From Amaurobius ferox (Eukaryota > Arthropoda > Arachnida > Araneae > Amaurobiidae), in NCBI GenBank assembly GCA_951213105.1, contig OX578142.1, forward strand, positions 6,340,649 through 6,404,648: a stretch of 64,000 nucleotides of DNA. Reading direction: 5' to 3'. Both the position numbers and the translations under genes were made by a program. Shown piece after piece: positions 1-10,171 of this stretch (position 1 is its first letter; the number at the start of each line of letters is the position of its first letter). The notes beneath the pieces were generated by a model that worked only from the letters and a program-made list of their open reading frames with translations, searched no databases and was not told the DNA's origin.

Positions 1-233
1 TTGGATGGGCGCACAAACCTAAAGAAATGAAATAATTTTTCTATCTGTGTATAACATAGGGAGAACCTATTTTACGAAAAACAGTTTTGAATTAAAAATC
101 AAGAATTTTAAATGAAATATTTAAAATAAAAGGATTGTGAAAAGAAGATTGTAAATATTGGAAAAATCACGAATACAAAAATTCCTTTGTGAAAGGAACT
201 TTAAGTCAAAAGTCTATGTGAGGATGGTGAACA
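1..233 (+). repeat. End of ~310-bp satellite array
   Basis: Last partial satellite unit before the AT-rich filler. Recognisable blocks are GGATGGGCGCACAAACCTAA, the GAAAAACAGTTTTGAATTAA block and CAAAAGTCTATGTGAGGATG. It stops abruptly at about 233. Confidence 0.85.
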
Positions 234-850
234 TTCCCCATTAGTAATTACCCTAATGGGTAATGGGATTACTAATTACCTTGTTACCCTAACTTCTACA
301 AATTATAGTGCATAGGTTAATCAATGACATTCAACTAGTATTTTATCTTAATTCTAAATAATTTTACAATTTCTAGCAACAACAAAAAATGAATAAAATA
401 AAATGAAATAAAAATAAATAAACACGTAAGCCTATTAAAAGTTACATTCTGAGTTTCTTTTTAATGATTGTCTTATGATATTTCAAGATATAGTATTCAG
501 TAATAATTTTAGTTTCTGCATACTTTATCTGTAAGTACGCATACCTTAGCTGAATGTAGTGAAAAATTATTCAAATAAAATGCCTGATTAAGCAATAAAT
601 ACACAGGGTTCTTTTTCAAACTTTTATCAAAACACTAACTGAATGGAATCCATTCATCTTTGCTCCCACAGTGAATTTGAGTCATTATAACTATTTTATT
701 TAAGGAAATGTACAGCAATATTAATATTTAAAATCACCCATTTTAATGAACATTATCGAGCACACTTCCAAATTTCATGAATATTATTTGATTTACTGAT
801 AAATTATGATTCCTTTATATCGAACAGAGAATTAAAAGGAAGCAAATAGC
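234..850. other. AT-rich filler without a gene
   Basis: No open reading frame or RNA gene is supported here. The left edge (about 238-280) holds an imperfect inverted repeat made of ATTAGTAATTACCC and GGGTAATGGGATTACTAAT. The same stretch recurs at 17248-17864 and 34262-34878. Confidence 0.6.
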
Positions 851-954
851 AAAAGCTCCGATCGCGGTCTGGAAGACCTACTCGCAGTGGGCCTACAAGC
901 CAAAACGTTAGAAGTTAGTGCTCCGGCCTCTGCTTTCGGAGGTGACGCTAGAAA

Positions 955-1592
955 TGGGGAGACGTCACGCCGTTGCATCGGATTAGAGTGATTTTAAATG
1001 CTAGAATTAATAGCTTAACAAATGGTCATTATAAAATTTAAATGATTGAATTATGGTGGATGGAATTGTCGCGATGTATTATTGTGGCGTAATGTATTGT
1101 TGTATTGTAAAAACTTAATTGTGGCGATGTATTTCACGTTAAAAATGTGGGTCCGTAAGTCCTTCCGAGAGGTTGGTGGTAGGGGAAGGAGGGTACGGTT
1201 CCTGTGGATGCTCCACTGGGTTCCGGTCTAAATTGGGAACATAAAAAGAAAATTATGGAGGATGTCGTGGAGGGCGAAGTACCGCAGTGGTTAGCGCACG
1301 GGATTTGCACTTGGTAGGATCGGGTTCGATTCCCAAAATTGCCGCCATGTTCACGCGAAGTGCGATGACGCTAAACATGTGAGTATGTAAGTCCTTCCGA
1401 GAGGTAGGTGGTAGGGGAAGGAGGGTATTTTCCCTGTGGATCTCTCCCCCAATGGGTTCCAGTCTAAATTGGGTGGCACTTCCTGGCAGTCCAAAGAGTT
1501 ACCTTACACCTTTTTGGTAGGTCGCGCCAGCTAGTTTACCACGGTCAGAATTTTCAAGAATAGCGGTCAGGCTGGTTGCCAAAGGCGGCTAG
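955..1592 (+). mobile_element. Helitron-type element, 3' part, with tRNA-like unit
   Basis: The 3' terminus is well defined: a short hairpin (GTTGCCAAAGGCGGC) runs into CTAG at 1589-1592, followed by T, as expected of Helitron 3' ends (hairpin, CTRR, insertion between A and T). The 5' end is not found; the start given is where sequence shared with the other Helitron copies (ACGTCACGCCGTTGCATCGG at about 962) begins. A tRNA-like unit lies at 1272-1338, with an A-box-like stretch (CCGCAGTGGTTAGCGC) and a B box (GGTTCGATTCC). No Rep/helicase is encoded, so the element is non-autonomous. Confidence 0.65.
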
Positions 1593-2172
1593 TAAATAAT
1601 AAAAGGAAATATCTGTGTGTCTTATACACTATACGTTCAGCTATCGCGCGTCGGAGAGCTACGAAATTTGGCAATCGGAGACCCGGAGCGGGTGTGACGG
1701 GGACATGTGAAAACCGATTTTTAAAATTTGAATTATTTTTTTAGTTATCTATTGTTTTATGCGATTTCGACCGTTTTTTGCCCTTCTTGCCCTTTTTTTC
1801 TCCACGATCTAAACATTATAGAAAAAAACAAATCATACCACCAAAAAGAGCAGACAATTGCAAGTAAACATATATCAATTTCAAATTTCAATTTTGATTT
1901 CTAATATTTTTTAAAGATTTTAAAATAAAAGTCACTTTTGGCTAAAAAAAACGATTTTTGGTTTTTAAATTCTCGCATAGTAAAAAGTACTCATAATTTC
2001 GACTAATAATTTACATTTTAAAAAGCTCAAACATCTGGCTTTCTTACAAGTCCAATATGGTCAAGAAATTATTATAAATATCCACAGGATCTCAATTTTA
2101 ATGAACTAAGGATTTTAAATGTCAGTATTTTCAAGGATAGGGTTTTCAAGGCTGGTCGCCAAAGGCGGTTAG
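1593..2172 (+). mobile_element. Short Helitron-type element, directly behind the previous one
   Basis: It starts immediately after the CTAG of the preceding element with AATAATAAAAGG, a decayed form of the family 5' end TCTATATAATAAAAGG. It carries the family body (CTACGAAATTTGGCAATCGG, GAAAACCGATTTTTAAAAT, AGAGCAGACAATTGCAAGTA) and ends with GGTCGCCAAAGGCGG then TTAG at 2169-2172. It lacks the tRNA-like section, so it is an internal-deletion derivative of the longer copies. Confidence 0.6.
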
Positions 2173-2960
2173 TAATTAATACAGGACAACTGAAATATAT
2201 CTAAATGTTCTTTTTAAGTCTGTGTGTGATATTATCTATTGGACAAAACTTATCTATTTGTATAGATTTTGATATTATCTATTCAAGAAACTGAAATTTC
2301 ATGTTATGGGACAACAAAGAAACATATATTATATTTTATACTGTATCTATATAATAAAAGGCAATGTCTGTCTGTCTGTGTGTGTTATACACCATACGTT
2401 CAGCGACCGCGCGTCGGAAAGCTACGAAATTTGGCAATGGGAGACCCGGGGGTGGGGGTGGAAAGGGGACACGTGAAAACCGATTTTTAAAATTTTAAAT
2501 ATTTTTTTGTTATTTAATGTTTTATGCGATTTCGGCCGTTTTTTGTTTTTATCCTTTTTTCTCCACGATCCAGACGTTGTAGAAAAGAACAAATCACACC
2601 ACCGGAAAGAGCAGACAATTGCGAGTAAAAGTATATCAATTTCAAATCTCAATTTTGATTTCTAATATTTTTTAAATATTTTAAAACAAAAGTCACTCTC
2701 GGTTCAAAAAAACCAACTTTCGTTTTTAAATCCTCCCATCGTAAAAACTACTCATAATTTCGACTAATAATTTACATTTTTAAAAAGCTCAAGGATCGAG
2801 CATTCTTACAAGTCCAATCTGGTCAAAAAATAATGAAAATTGACCGCACGATCTCAATTTTAAAGACGATTGATTTTATATTTTTCGGTCAATTCTTGGC
2901 GAAGATCCGATTGTTCCCCGACAGCCCCGCCCAGAAATATAGAGGGGGGACGTCACGCCG

Positions 2961-2997
2961 CACAGTGGTGCCAAATGAGGAATTTACGGAAAAAACC
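2961..2997 (+). promoter_or_regulatory. RSS-like left end of the Transib-like element
   Basis: Heptamer CACAGTG (2961-2967), identical to the V(D)J consensus heptamer, then a 21-bp spacer (2968-2988) and the 9-mer GAAAAAACC (2989-2997), which matches the consensus nonamer ACAAAAACC at 7 of 9 positions. This is the long-spacer end. Confidence 0.5.
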
Positions 2998-3551
2998 TCA
3001 CAACTTATGCATTTCTTAATATTTTTGCATACCTTTTGCGCATGTAGGTAAGTTAAAGGTAATATTTTATATGCATGCCAAAACAGCGAAGGTTGCAAAA
3101 AGTTGCAGCTGATTTTCACAAAACAGTTGCATAATAGTATCTGCTTTCGACATAACTCATCCAGAACGTGTAAGAATGTGTAGCTTTTTTTATAGGCTTA
3201 AAGAAATGACGGAAACCAAAAAAATTCATATATCTATATTTTACGCTTTATAGTATGATTTTGGCTATGTTTTTACGAAATGCATTTATGTCAGAAATAA
3301 GCTGAGGTTACATATATTGAAAATACGTGAGACATACAATTATAAATATCCACAAAAATTTTGGAAAAAATATTGAAATTTTAGTTAGAAAAAACAAGAT
3401 TTCAACTTGAATGTGGAAGTCTTGTTTAAGATCAGTTTTCCCTTCTAGTTATACTGAATAAAATACATTTATTTACAGGGCAAGATATTTCGGTTCATTG
3501 AATATCAAAATATAGTAGTTGGTATCGAAAAATATTATTTTCGGGTTTCGG

Positions 3552-3578
3552 GGTTTTTTCCGCCACGGCACCAGTGTG
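3552..3578 (-). promoter_or_regulatory. RSS-like right end of the Transib-like element
   Basis: Read inward on the minus strand: heptamer CACACTG (3578-3572), an 11-bp spacer (3571-3561), then GAAAAAACC (3560-3552), identical to the 9-mer of the other end. This is the short-spacer end, 10 bp shorter, one helical turn. Confidence 0.5.
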
Positions 3579-3739
3579 CGCCGTTGCATCGGGTTAGAAT
3601 GATATTTTAAATACTAAAATTAAGAGCTTTGCATATGGTCATTATAAAATTTAAATGATTGAATTATGGTGGATTGAATTGTGGTAATGTATTGTATACA
3701 TTCGGTGAAATTATTATAGTTATATTTTAAATGATAGAA

Positions 3740-3952
3740 CGATATGGATTTTTAAATAGATATTTTAATTTATGGATATATTAATTATTTTTATTTTATG
3801 GATATTTTAAATGGATATTTCAATTTATGGATATTTTAAAAGGATATTTTAATTTTAAGGATATTTTAAATGATGGAACGATGGATATTTTAATTTTATG
3901 GATATTTTAAATGATGGAACTAGGGATATTTTAATTTCATGGATATTTTAAA
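3740..3952 (+). repeat. AT-rich minisatellite (GGATATTTTAA units)
   Basis: Irregular repetition of ATGGATATTTTAA and TTTTAAATGATGGAAC blocks. The same blocks appear reversed in the minus-strand Helitron fragments at 9180-9500 and 10840-11080, so this is an internal part of the Helitron family. Confidence 0.75.
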
Positions 3953-4204
3953 CTAGCCGCCTTTGGCGACCAGCCTGTTCGCTACACTTGAAAATTCTGG
4001 CAAACTCGCTTGCGCGACCTACCAGAAAGGTGTAAGGTAAGTCTTTGGACTGCCAGGAAGTGCCACCCAATTTAGACAGGAACCCATTGGGGGAGGCATC
4101 TACAGGGACAGTACCCACCTTCCCCTACCACCAACCTCTCGGAAAGACTTACCGACCCACATGTTTAACGTCATCGTACTCCGCGTGAACATGGCAGCAA
4201 TTTT

Positions 4205-4268
4205 GGGAATCGAACCCGGGACTAACAAGTGCAAATCCCGCGCGCTAACCACTGCGGTACTTCGCCCT
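4205..4268 (-). pseudogene. tRNA-like unit within a Helitron
   Basis: On the minus strand it shows an A-box-like ACCGCAGTGGTTAGCGCG and a perfect B box GGTTCGATTCC. By eye it most resembles a tRNA-Ala(UGC) head (TTGCAC at the anticodon position), but the anticodon stem does not pair, so it is tRNA-derived rather than a tRNA gene. Confidence 0.5.
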
Positions 4269-4440
4269 CCGCGACATTCTCCATAACTTTCTTTTTATTC
4301 ACCCAATTTAGACCGGAACCCAGTGGGAGAGGCATCCACAGGGACCGTACCTTCCTTCCCCTACCACCAACCTCTCGGAAGGATTTACAGACCCATATGT
4401 TTAACGTGATCGTTCTCCGCGTGAACACGGCGGATATTTT

Positions 4441-4504
4441 GGGAATCGAACACGGGCCTACCGACTGCATTTCCCGATCGCTAACCACTGGGCTACTTTG
4501 CCCT
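4441..4504 (-). pseudogene. Second tRNA-like unit, 236 bp from the first
   Basis: A box AGCCCAGTGGTTAGCGATCG on the minus strand; the B box is altered to GTGTTCGATTCCC. The unit plus its body (CGTTAAACATATGGGTCTGT and CCTCTCCCACTGGGTTCCGG) repeats the neighbouring unit. Confidence 0.5.
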
Positions 4505-5486
4505 CCTTGACAATCTCCATAACTTTCTTTTTATTCACCCAATTTAGACCGGAACCCAGTGGGGAAGCCAGCCACAGGGACCGTACCCTCCTTCCCCTAC
4601 CACCAGCCACTCAGAAGGACTTAAGGACTCACATGTTTAACGTGAAATACATCGCCACAATTGAGTTTTTACAATACAACAATATATTACGCCACAATAA
4701 TACATCGCAATCAATATATAGCCACAATTCAATCCACTATAATTCAATTATTTAAATTTTATAATGACTATATGCTAAGCTCTTAATTCTATCATTTAAA
4801 ATATCACTCTAACCCGATGCAACGGCGTGACGTACACCGCATTTCTGGGCGGAGATGTCGGGGAAGAATCGGATCTTCGCCGAGAAGACGAGAATTGGCC
4901 GAGAAATATAAAATCAATCGTCTTTAAATTTGCGATCCTGCGGGCAATTTTCATTATTTCTTGACCAGATTGGACTTGTAAGAATGTCTGATATTTCAGC
5001 TTTCTATAAATGTAATTTATTACTCGATATTATGAGTACTTTTTATTATGCGAGAATTTAAATTCCAAAAATCGTTTTTTTGAACCAAAAGTTACTTTTC
5101 TTTTAAAATCTTTAAAAAACATTACAATTTGTCCCTGAGATTTGAAATTTATGTATTTTTACACGCAATTATCTGCTCTTTCCGGTGGTGAGATTTGTTT
5201 TTTTCTACGACGTCTGGATCATGGAGAAAAAAGGGCGAAAAAGCAAAATACGGTCGAAATCGCATTAAGCATTAAATAACAAAAAAAAATAATTCAAATT
5301 TTAAAAATCGGTTTTCGCGTGTCCCCTTCCCACCCACCCCCTGGTCACCGATTACCAAATTTCGTAGATCTCTGACGAGCGGTCGCTGAACTTATAGTGT
5401 ATAAGACAGACAGAGAGACAGACAGACATTGCCTTTTTTTATAAGAGCTTAGCATATGGTCATTATAAAATTTAAATAAGCGCATC

Positions 5487-6541
5487 CCCAGCTTTTAGGT
5501 TTTGCTGGGGGTGAGGTTCCCTCCTCTCGAGATTCTTTTGGAGATGAACGAGATAAAACAAGCGCCCTCCAATTGGTGCACCTCTCTAATGAGATTACTG
5601 AATGGCAGACTAAGTATATTGAAAATGAAAGATGTTTCGCTGCTTTCAGGGATACCCTTTCTAGTGTTTTGGAAAGGGTTACTGTTGCATTGGAATCACC
5701 GAAGACTCCTGCTCCTCCACTTGGTTATGTTCCTCCTTCTTATGTTAAGATTGCTGATTCAGTTGCTCGTAGTCGATCTCCGATCCTCGACGATCAGGCC
5801 TGTTTATCGACCGGTGCTGCTGGTAAAATCTAAGGACTCTTGTAATATCCAGGAGGTGAAGAGGAAAATTTACTCCTCCATTAATCCCACAGAGGATTCT
5901 GTTTTGGTGGAGGATGTGAAAAGAATTGCCAACGGCGCCTTGGCCATTGAGGCCACTAATGGGACTGGACTTGACGCTATGGCTGCCAAACTGGCTGCTA
6001 ATCCAGAACTTGCAAATGACTTGACTTTGAGTTCGTCCGGCCTCGAAAGAGGAAACCCCGGATTATTTTATCTAATGTGCCTGATGATTTGGATCCTGAA
6101 GGTTTAGCTGAGACTCTTACTAAACATAATGATTTTCTTACTGCTAGTGATTTTAAAATAGAGTTTTCTATCAAAGGTAAGAAAGGGCCTCTTTGGGTCC
6201 TGTCAATTGTATCTAATCTTTTTTTAACTATTATTGATAATCGATTTTTGTATATAAGGTGGGGAAGAGTATATACTAGGGAATTTTTAAGTATTAGATA
6301 GTGCAGGATTTGTGGAGAGATGGGTCATACCTCTACCAAATGCGAAAAAGCAAGTGTTGTCTCCGATGTGGAGAAAAGCATGAAGTGGAGGAGTGTAAAG
6401 GTTCCTCAAAATGTGTAAATTGTTTGTTGAGCAACCAGGAGCGTAGTACTAATTATAAAATCAGCCATGCTAGTTATGACAAAAAGTGTATGGCTTACAG
6501 GCGCCAAATGGAGTTAATTACTAGTTCTATTGATTATGGGG
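5487..6541 (+). pseudogene. Gag-like ORF1 of a non-LTR retrotransposon (broken)
   Basis: RNA-binding, nucleic-acid-chaperone protein of a non-LTR retrotransposon. A polar N-terminal stretch (frame of 5573-5833, LVHLSNEITEWQTKYIENER) shifts frame near 5810. The middle part IYSSINPTEDSVLVEDVKRI lies in the frame of 5502, and the RRM-like part PDDLDPEGLAETLTKHNDFL in the frame of 6077. An in-frame TAG at 6299-6301 sits just before zinc knuckle 1, CRICGEMGHTSTKC (CX2CX4HX4C, 6302-6343). After another frameshift follows knuckle 2, CLRCGEKHEVEEC (6358-6396). At least three frameshifts and one stop make it non-functional. Gag with tandem knuckles followed by an endonuclease is typical of I/R1/LOA-type arthropod elements. 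Confidence 0.8.
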
Positions 6542-6542
6542 A

Positions 6543-8312
6543 CTAGCTTCCTTCAAATCAACGTAAACCACTCGCTTCCTACCTATAATTTGGTCTTTGT
6601 TCACGCTCTTAAATATAAGTTTGATATTGTTTTTGTTCAGGATCCCCCTTTGGTTAAAGGAAATAATCCTAACACCCCCGCCTGGTCTTCCCTTTTTTAC
6701 TTCTAAGGCTCTTAAAGCCATGGTTATTATTTGCAATCTTGATATACCTTTTTCATTTAATGATTTCGGATGATCTTGCTGTATTTGTTTCAGGGGAAAC
6801 CGCAGGGGCCTGGAGGTGGCGATGTGTTCCACTCTCCAGTCTGTTGGTGCTGTTTTGAGGGATCTTGGCCTTGAGGTGTCGGCTGCCAAATGTCAGGCCA
6901 TAGTTTTTGTTAGGACTGGCGTTTTGGTACGACTTCCTTGTTTCAGGATTGGGTAAAATCGTGTGAAGGTTCTGAAGGAGGCGAGATATTTGGGACAGAC
7001 CCTTTCTAGTAATAGAAGTTGGTCTGCTCACATTGCCTCGCTTCAGGAAAAGTGCCTAGGGGTGGCTTCTGGTTTTTCCAGGGTTGCTGGTTCTGGGTGG
7101 GATACCAGTAGGGGTCTTCTTAAGATCTGGTATCTCTCCGTGGTGGAGAAGTTTGTGATTTATTGCGCTGGTGTATGGGCGGGGGACCTGAACCAAGACC
7201 AGGTCCGGAAGCTCATGATCCTCCAGAGACCTTTTCTGTTGATGATCGCCGGTGCTTATAGGACTTCTCCCTACGGAACGTTATTTGTCCTCCTTGGTAT
7301 CCCGCCCCTCCATGTGGTTCTCCGGAACCCTCATTTGAAGTTTTTGTTCTGGAGGAAAAGGCGGGAAAGCTTTTTGGGCTCTTCACTTCCTTCTCCGGCT
7401 GAATTTGATTGCCGCCAGTCATTTTCTTTGGTTCCTCCTTGTCACCACATCGTCACTTTTCCTGAGATTCCTGGTCCCCTCGGTGTACATATTTACACAG
7501 ATGGGTCCAGGATCGAAGGAAATGTTGGCTTTGAGGTTTGTATTTTTTACAGAGACGTTCTTATTCACGTTATTTCCAGGAAACTGTCTTCTTATAACTC
7601 TGTTTTTCAGACCGAGATCCTTGCTATTAAATTCGCCTGCAACTGGGTTCTGCAAGATAATAGGAAAGCCTTGATTTTTTTCTGACAGCTATACTTCTAT
7701 TACCGCTCTGGCGTCCATTAGTAGCAATTCTGGTGTTTTGCAGGATGTTAAGAATGAAATCTTCTTGGCGAGAAATTTGGTTGATCTTAGGTGGGTCAGA
7801 GCACATGTAGGTATCCCTGGTAATGAGGTGGCAGATGGTTTTGCCAAAGCTACTGCCCTAGAATGTGAGCCGCTGGTGGTGCCTGCCCCTTACTCGCTGC
7901 TGTCCAGCTTTGTTCGGAAGGCGGCGAGTGATGATTGGCGCGTCTATGGTGACTCGCTGTCTGAAGCTCGCGTGCCCGGTTGTTCCGTCCTTTTCCTAGT
8001 GTTAATTTTGAAGTTACGGATAGGGCTTTGTTCCAGTTTTTGTCAGGACATGGCCCTTTCCCTAGCTACTTATTTAGGTTTAAGCGGAGGTCTTCTCCCT
8101 AATGTGGATGTGGGGAGGAGGGCAACGCTGATCATTTTATGTTTTCTTGTCCTCTTACTAGATGGCATCATTTAGTTAGGCCTGCTGACGGACTGCGGGC
8201 GTTATGGTTGGATAGGGTTTTGGCCCGCCCCCAGTCCATCGTTCGAATTAGGAACTGCCTTCTGGTTGCCAAGCGTATTTGTAATGAGGACCTGCCGGGT
8301 GTCCCGGGCTAG
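6543..8312 (+). pseudogene. Non-LTR retrotransposon ORF2: endonuclease start, RT end, RNase H, CCHC (broken, deleted)
   Basis: The order matches ORF2 of RNase H-bearing non-LTR elements. The endonuclease N-terminus FLQINVNHSLPTYNLVFVHA starts at about 6549 and continues, frameshifted, to ALKAMVIICNLDIPFSFN near 6765. Sequence then jumps to the RT catalytic DDLAVFVSG (6769 on), so the rest of the endonuclease and RT fingers/palm are deleted. RT thumb: EARYLGQTLSSNRSWSAHIA. RNase H: YTDGS (about 7494), a Glu in QTEILAIKFAC, the third Asp after a frameshift in a T-run near 7680, and AHVGIPGNEVAD. A further frameshift near 7997 and a TAA at 8100-8102 precede CGCGEEGNADHFMFSC (8103-8150), the C-terminal zinc finger of this clade. 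The ORF ends at 8312. Confidence 0.85.
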
Positions 8313-9170
8313 TCTTGTATTTAGACTCTTTTCTTGGTTTTTATAGCTATAAAATTTTGCTGTTGGTTAAATTAGAAAGTTAATTTGTTTCAATTGGAAT
8401 TTTTAACAGTAACCCTGGGTCACCGGGTAGGCACTCTGAGTTGAATAATGTAAATATTAAATCTTAAATTTTGTAAATGGAATAAAAGTTTCCATTGTTT
8501 AATGAATGCAATGTAAATTATTGTGTTTTAATGTGAAATATATACAGTGTTTTAATAATGATTGATATTATAAAATTTTGTGTATGTATTGTATATAGCA
8601 CAAAATTTTGGAAATTTATCCCATTGGGATGCTCTTGGCCACTTGTCCTTGTTTTTTAGTTTTAGGGACGGTTCATTTTTGGAACAAAATGTTTATTGTT
8701 TTGTTGTTAGAAACATTTATTATAGTTTATTGTTATGAGATACGGATTTTGTAATAAGTTATAGTTTCTAGGTTTCTAATTGTTTTGAAAATGACAATTA
8801 TTGTAATAAATTGTAATTTTATAATAATTGTATTATAAATACTTTGTTTTGAAGGTTATTTTGGCTTTATAATTAGTTTTGTTGAAATGATTATATATGT
8901 TAATAGATTTTGTTAAATATCATTTATGTTGCTTCTTTGTTAATATTTAAGTATTTTTCCCGTAAAATTGTTACGGATGAATGTGGTTGTGTAACCTGCC
9001 TGACAGGCAACCCCTTTTTAAAATTTTTACTTTAATAAATTTGTTGGACCCTTGGGGGGGGGATGATGGACTTTATTTCTCAGCCGTGGAGCAAACTGCT
9101 CGATGCCATTCGTGGCGAGCGCCACGGTCTGAGTTCTGCAAGCTCTTAATTTCATCATCCTCATACCATC
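8313..9170 (+). other. 3' region of the non-LTR element and AT-rich sequence
   Basis: There is no coding sequence. The retrotransposon 3' end is not marked by a clear poly(A) tail; an AATAAA lies at about 9033. A near-perfect palindrome CGTGGCGAGCGCCACG is at 9111-9126. Confidence 0.5.
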
Positions 9171-10025
9171 GTTCCATCATTTAAAATTATTATTTATCCA
9201 TATTATTATTAATATTATTTATCCTTATTATTATTATTTATCATTATTATTTATCTATAAAATTAAAACATCTATCGAAATATCATTTAAAATATCCATA
9301 AAATAAAATATCAATTTAAAAAATCCATATTGTTCCATCACTCATCCATATCGTTCCACCAATACATAAATATAATAATTTCAAATACATCACCACAATT
9401 CAATCATTTAAATTATTTAAAATATCCATTTAAAATATCTATAAATTAAAATATCCATTTAAAATATCATATAAATATAATAATTTTACCCGCTGTATAC
9501 AACACATATGCTAAGCTCTTAATTCATTTAAAACCGGAAGCAAGGTCCCCATGGAGACGGAGAAAAAATTTCTACGGATGAAAACGCGGTTTGCCGAGAA
9601 ATTTGATATACTTAGGTCATTAAAATCGCGATCCTGTGGATATTTATAATTATTTCTTGACCAGATTGGACTTGAAAGAATGCCATATCTTTGACCGTTC
9701 TAAAAATGTAAATTATTAGCCGAAATTATGAGTACGTTTTACTATGCGAGAATTTAAAAACCAAAAATCGTTTTTTTGAACAGAAAGTGACTTCTGTTTT
9801 AAAATCTTTAAAAAATATTAGAAATCAAAATTGAAATTTGAATTTGATATAATTTTACTTGCAATTGTCTGCTCTTTCCGGTGGTGTGGGTTTTTTTTCT
9901 ACGACGTCTGGATCGTGGAGAAAAAAGGGCAAGAAGAGCAAAAAACGGTCGAAATCGCATAAAACTTTAAATAACTAAAAAAATAATTCAAATTTTAAAA
10001 ATCGGTTTTCACATGTCCCCTTCAC
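9171..10025 (-). mobile_element. Helitron-type fragment (body plus AT minisatellite)
   Basis: From left to right it holds reversed minisatellite blocks (TTAAAATATCCAT, CGTTCCATCATTTAAAAT), then the CATATGCTAAGCTCTTAATT section, then the family body (TTCTTGACCAGATTGGACTT, TCTGCTCTTTCCGGTGGTGT, AAAAATCGGTTTTCACATGT). It stops at about 10025 before the 5' terminal TCTATATAAT block. Confidence 0.55.
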
Positions 10026-10108
10026 ACCCCCTGCGTGACTCCGAAGGATGTATCCTGTCCGTCGTGATCGTACTCCGCATGAACACGGCGGCAGTTTTGG
10101 CAGTGGTT

Positions 10109-10170
10109 GGAATCGAACCCGGGCCTACCGAGTGCAACTCCAGCGCGCTAACCAATGGGCTACCGCGCCC
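10109..10170 (-). pseudogene. tRNA-like unit
   Basis: Minus-strand A box TAGCCCATTGGTTAGCGCGC and B box GGGTTCGATTCC, directly joined to the truncated Helitron body on its left and to a minisatellite on its right. Confidence 0.45.
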
Positions 10171-10171
10171 C

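Larger units (their letters stand above)
2961..3578. mobile_element. Transib-like non-autonomous DNA transposon (618 bp)
   Basis: Termini are CACAGTGGTGCC (2961-2972) and, read inward on the minus strand, CACACTGGTGCC (3578-3567): 11 of 12 bases match. A 5-bp GC-rich target duplication CGCCG flanks it at 2956-2960 and 3579-3583. Empty sites reading ACGTCACGCCGTTGCATCGG exist nearby at about 962 (plus) and about 4820 (minus, related Helitron), which confirms the boundaries. CAC-heptamer termini with a 5-bp GC-rich duplication are the signature of the Transib/RAG group (family knowledge). There is no transposase ORF, so it must have been mobilised in trans. The hAT alternative needs an 8-bp duplication, which is not present. 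Confidence 0.75.
2346..3952 (+). mobile_element. Helitron-type element, 5' part, interrupted by a Transib-like insertion
   Basis: The 5' terminus is A|TCTATATAATAAAAGG at 2346, then CAATGTCTGTCTGTCTGTG, a typical Helitron 5' start (TC, inserted between A and T). The body runs to 2960, is split by the 618-bp element at 2961-3578, and resumes at 3579 with CGCCGTTGCATCGGGTTAGA. It continues to an AT-rich minisatellite and stops at 3952, where the 3' end of an opposite-strand Helitron begins. Its own 3' hairpin is missing. Confidence 0.65.
3953..5448 (-). mobile_element. Helitron-type element with both ends and two tRNA-like units
   Basis: Read on the minus strand, it begins with ATAAAAAAAGGCAATGTCTG near 5448, runs through the family body (AAATTTGGTAATCGG, GAAAACCGATTTTTAAAAT) and the GACGTC/CGCCGTTGCATCGGGTTAGAG section, then two tandem tRNA-like units, then a CACCTTTCTGGTAGGTCGCG section. 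It ends GGTCGCCAAAGGCGG|CTAG at 3956-3953, followed by T. At about 1.5 kb it is the most complete copy of the family here. It has no coding capacity. Confidence 0.7.

Noticed and set aside
2269..3119. Short ORFs of 72-76 codons on both strands
   Set aside because: They lie across Helitron and Transib-like borders and hold no recognisable motif.
2961..3578. hAT superfamily assignment because the ends contain CAGTGGTGCC
   Set aside because: hAT insertions make 8-bp duplications; the flanks match only over the 5 bp CGCCG with CACAGTG at the very end, and the empty sites agree with 5 bp.
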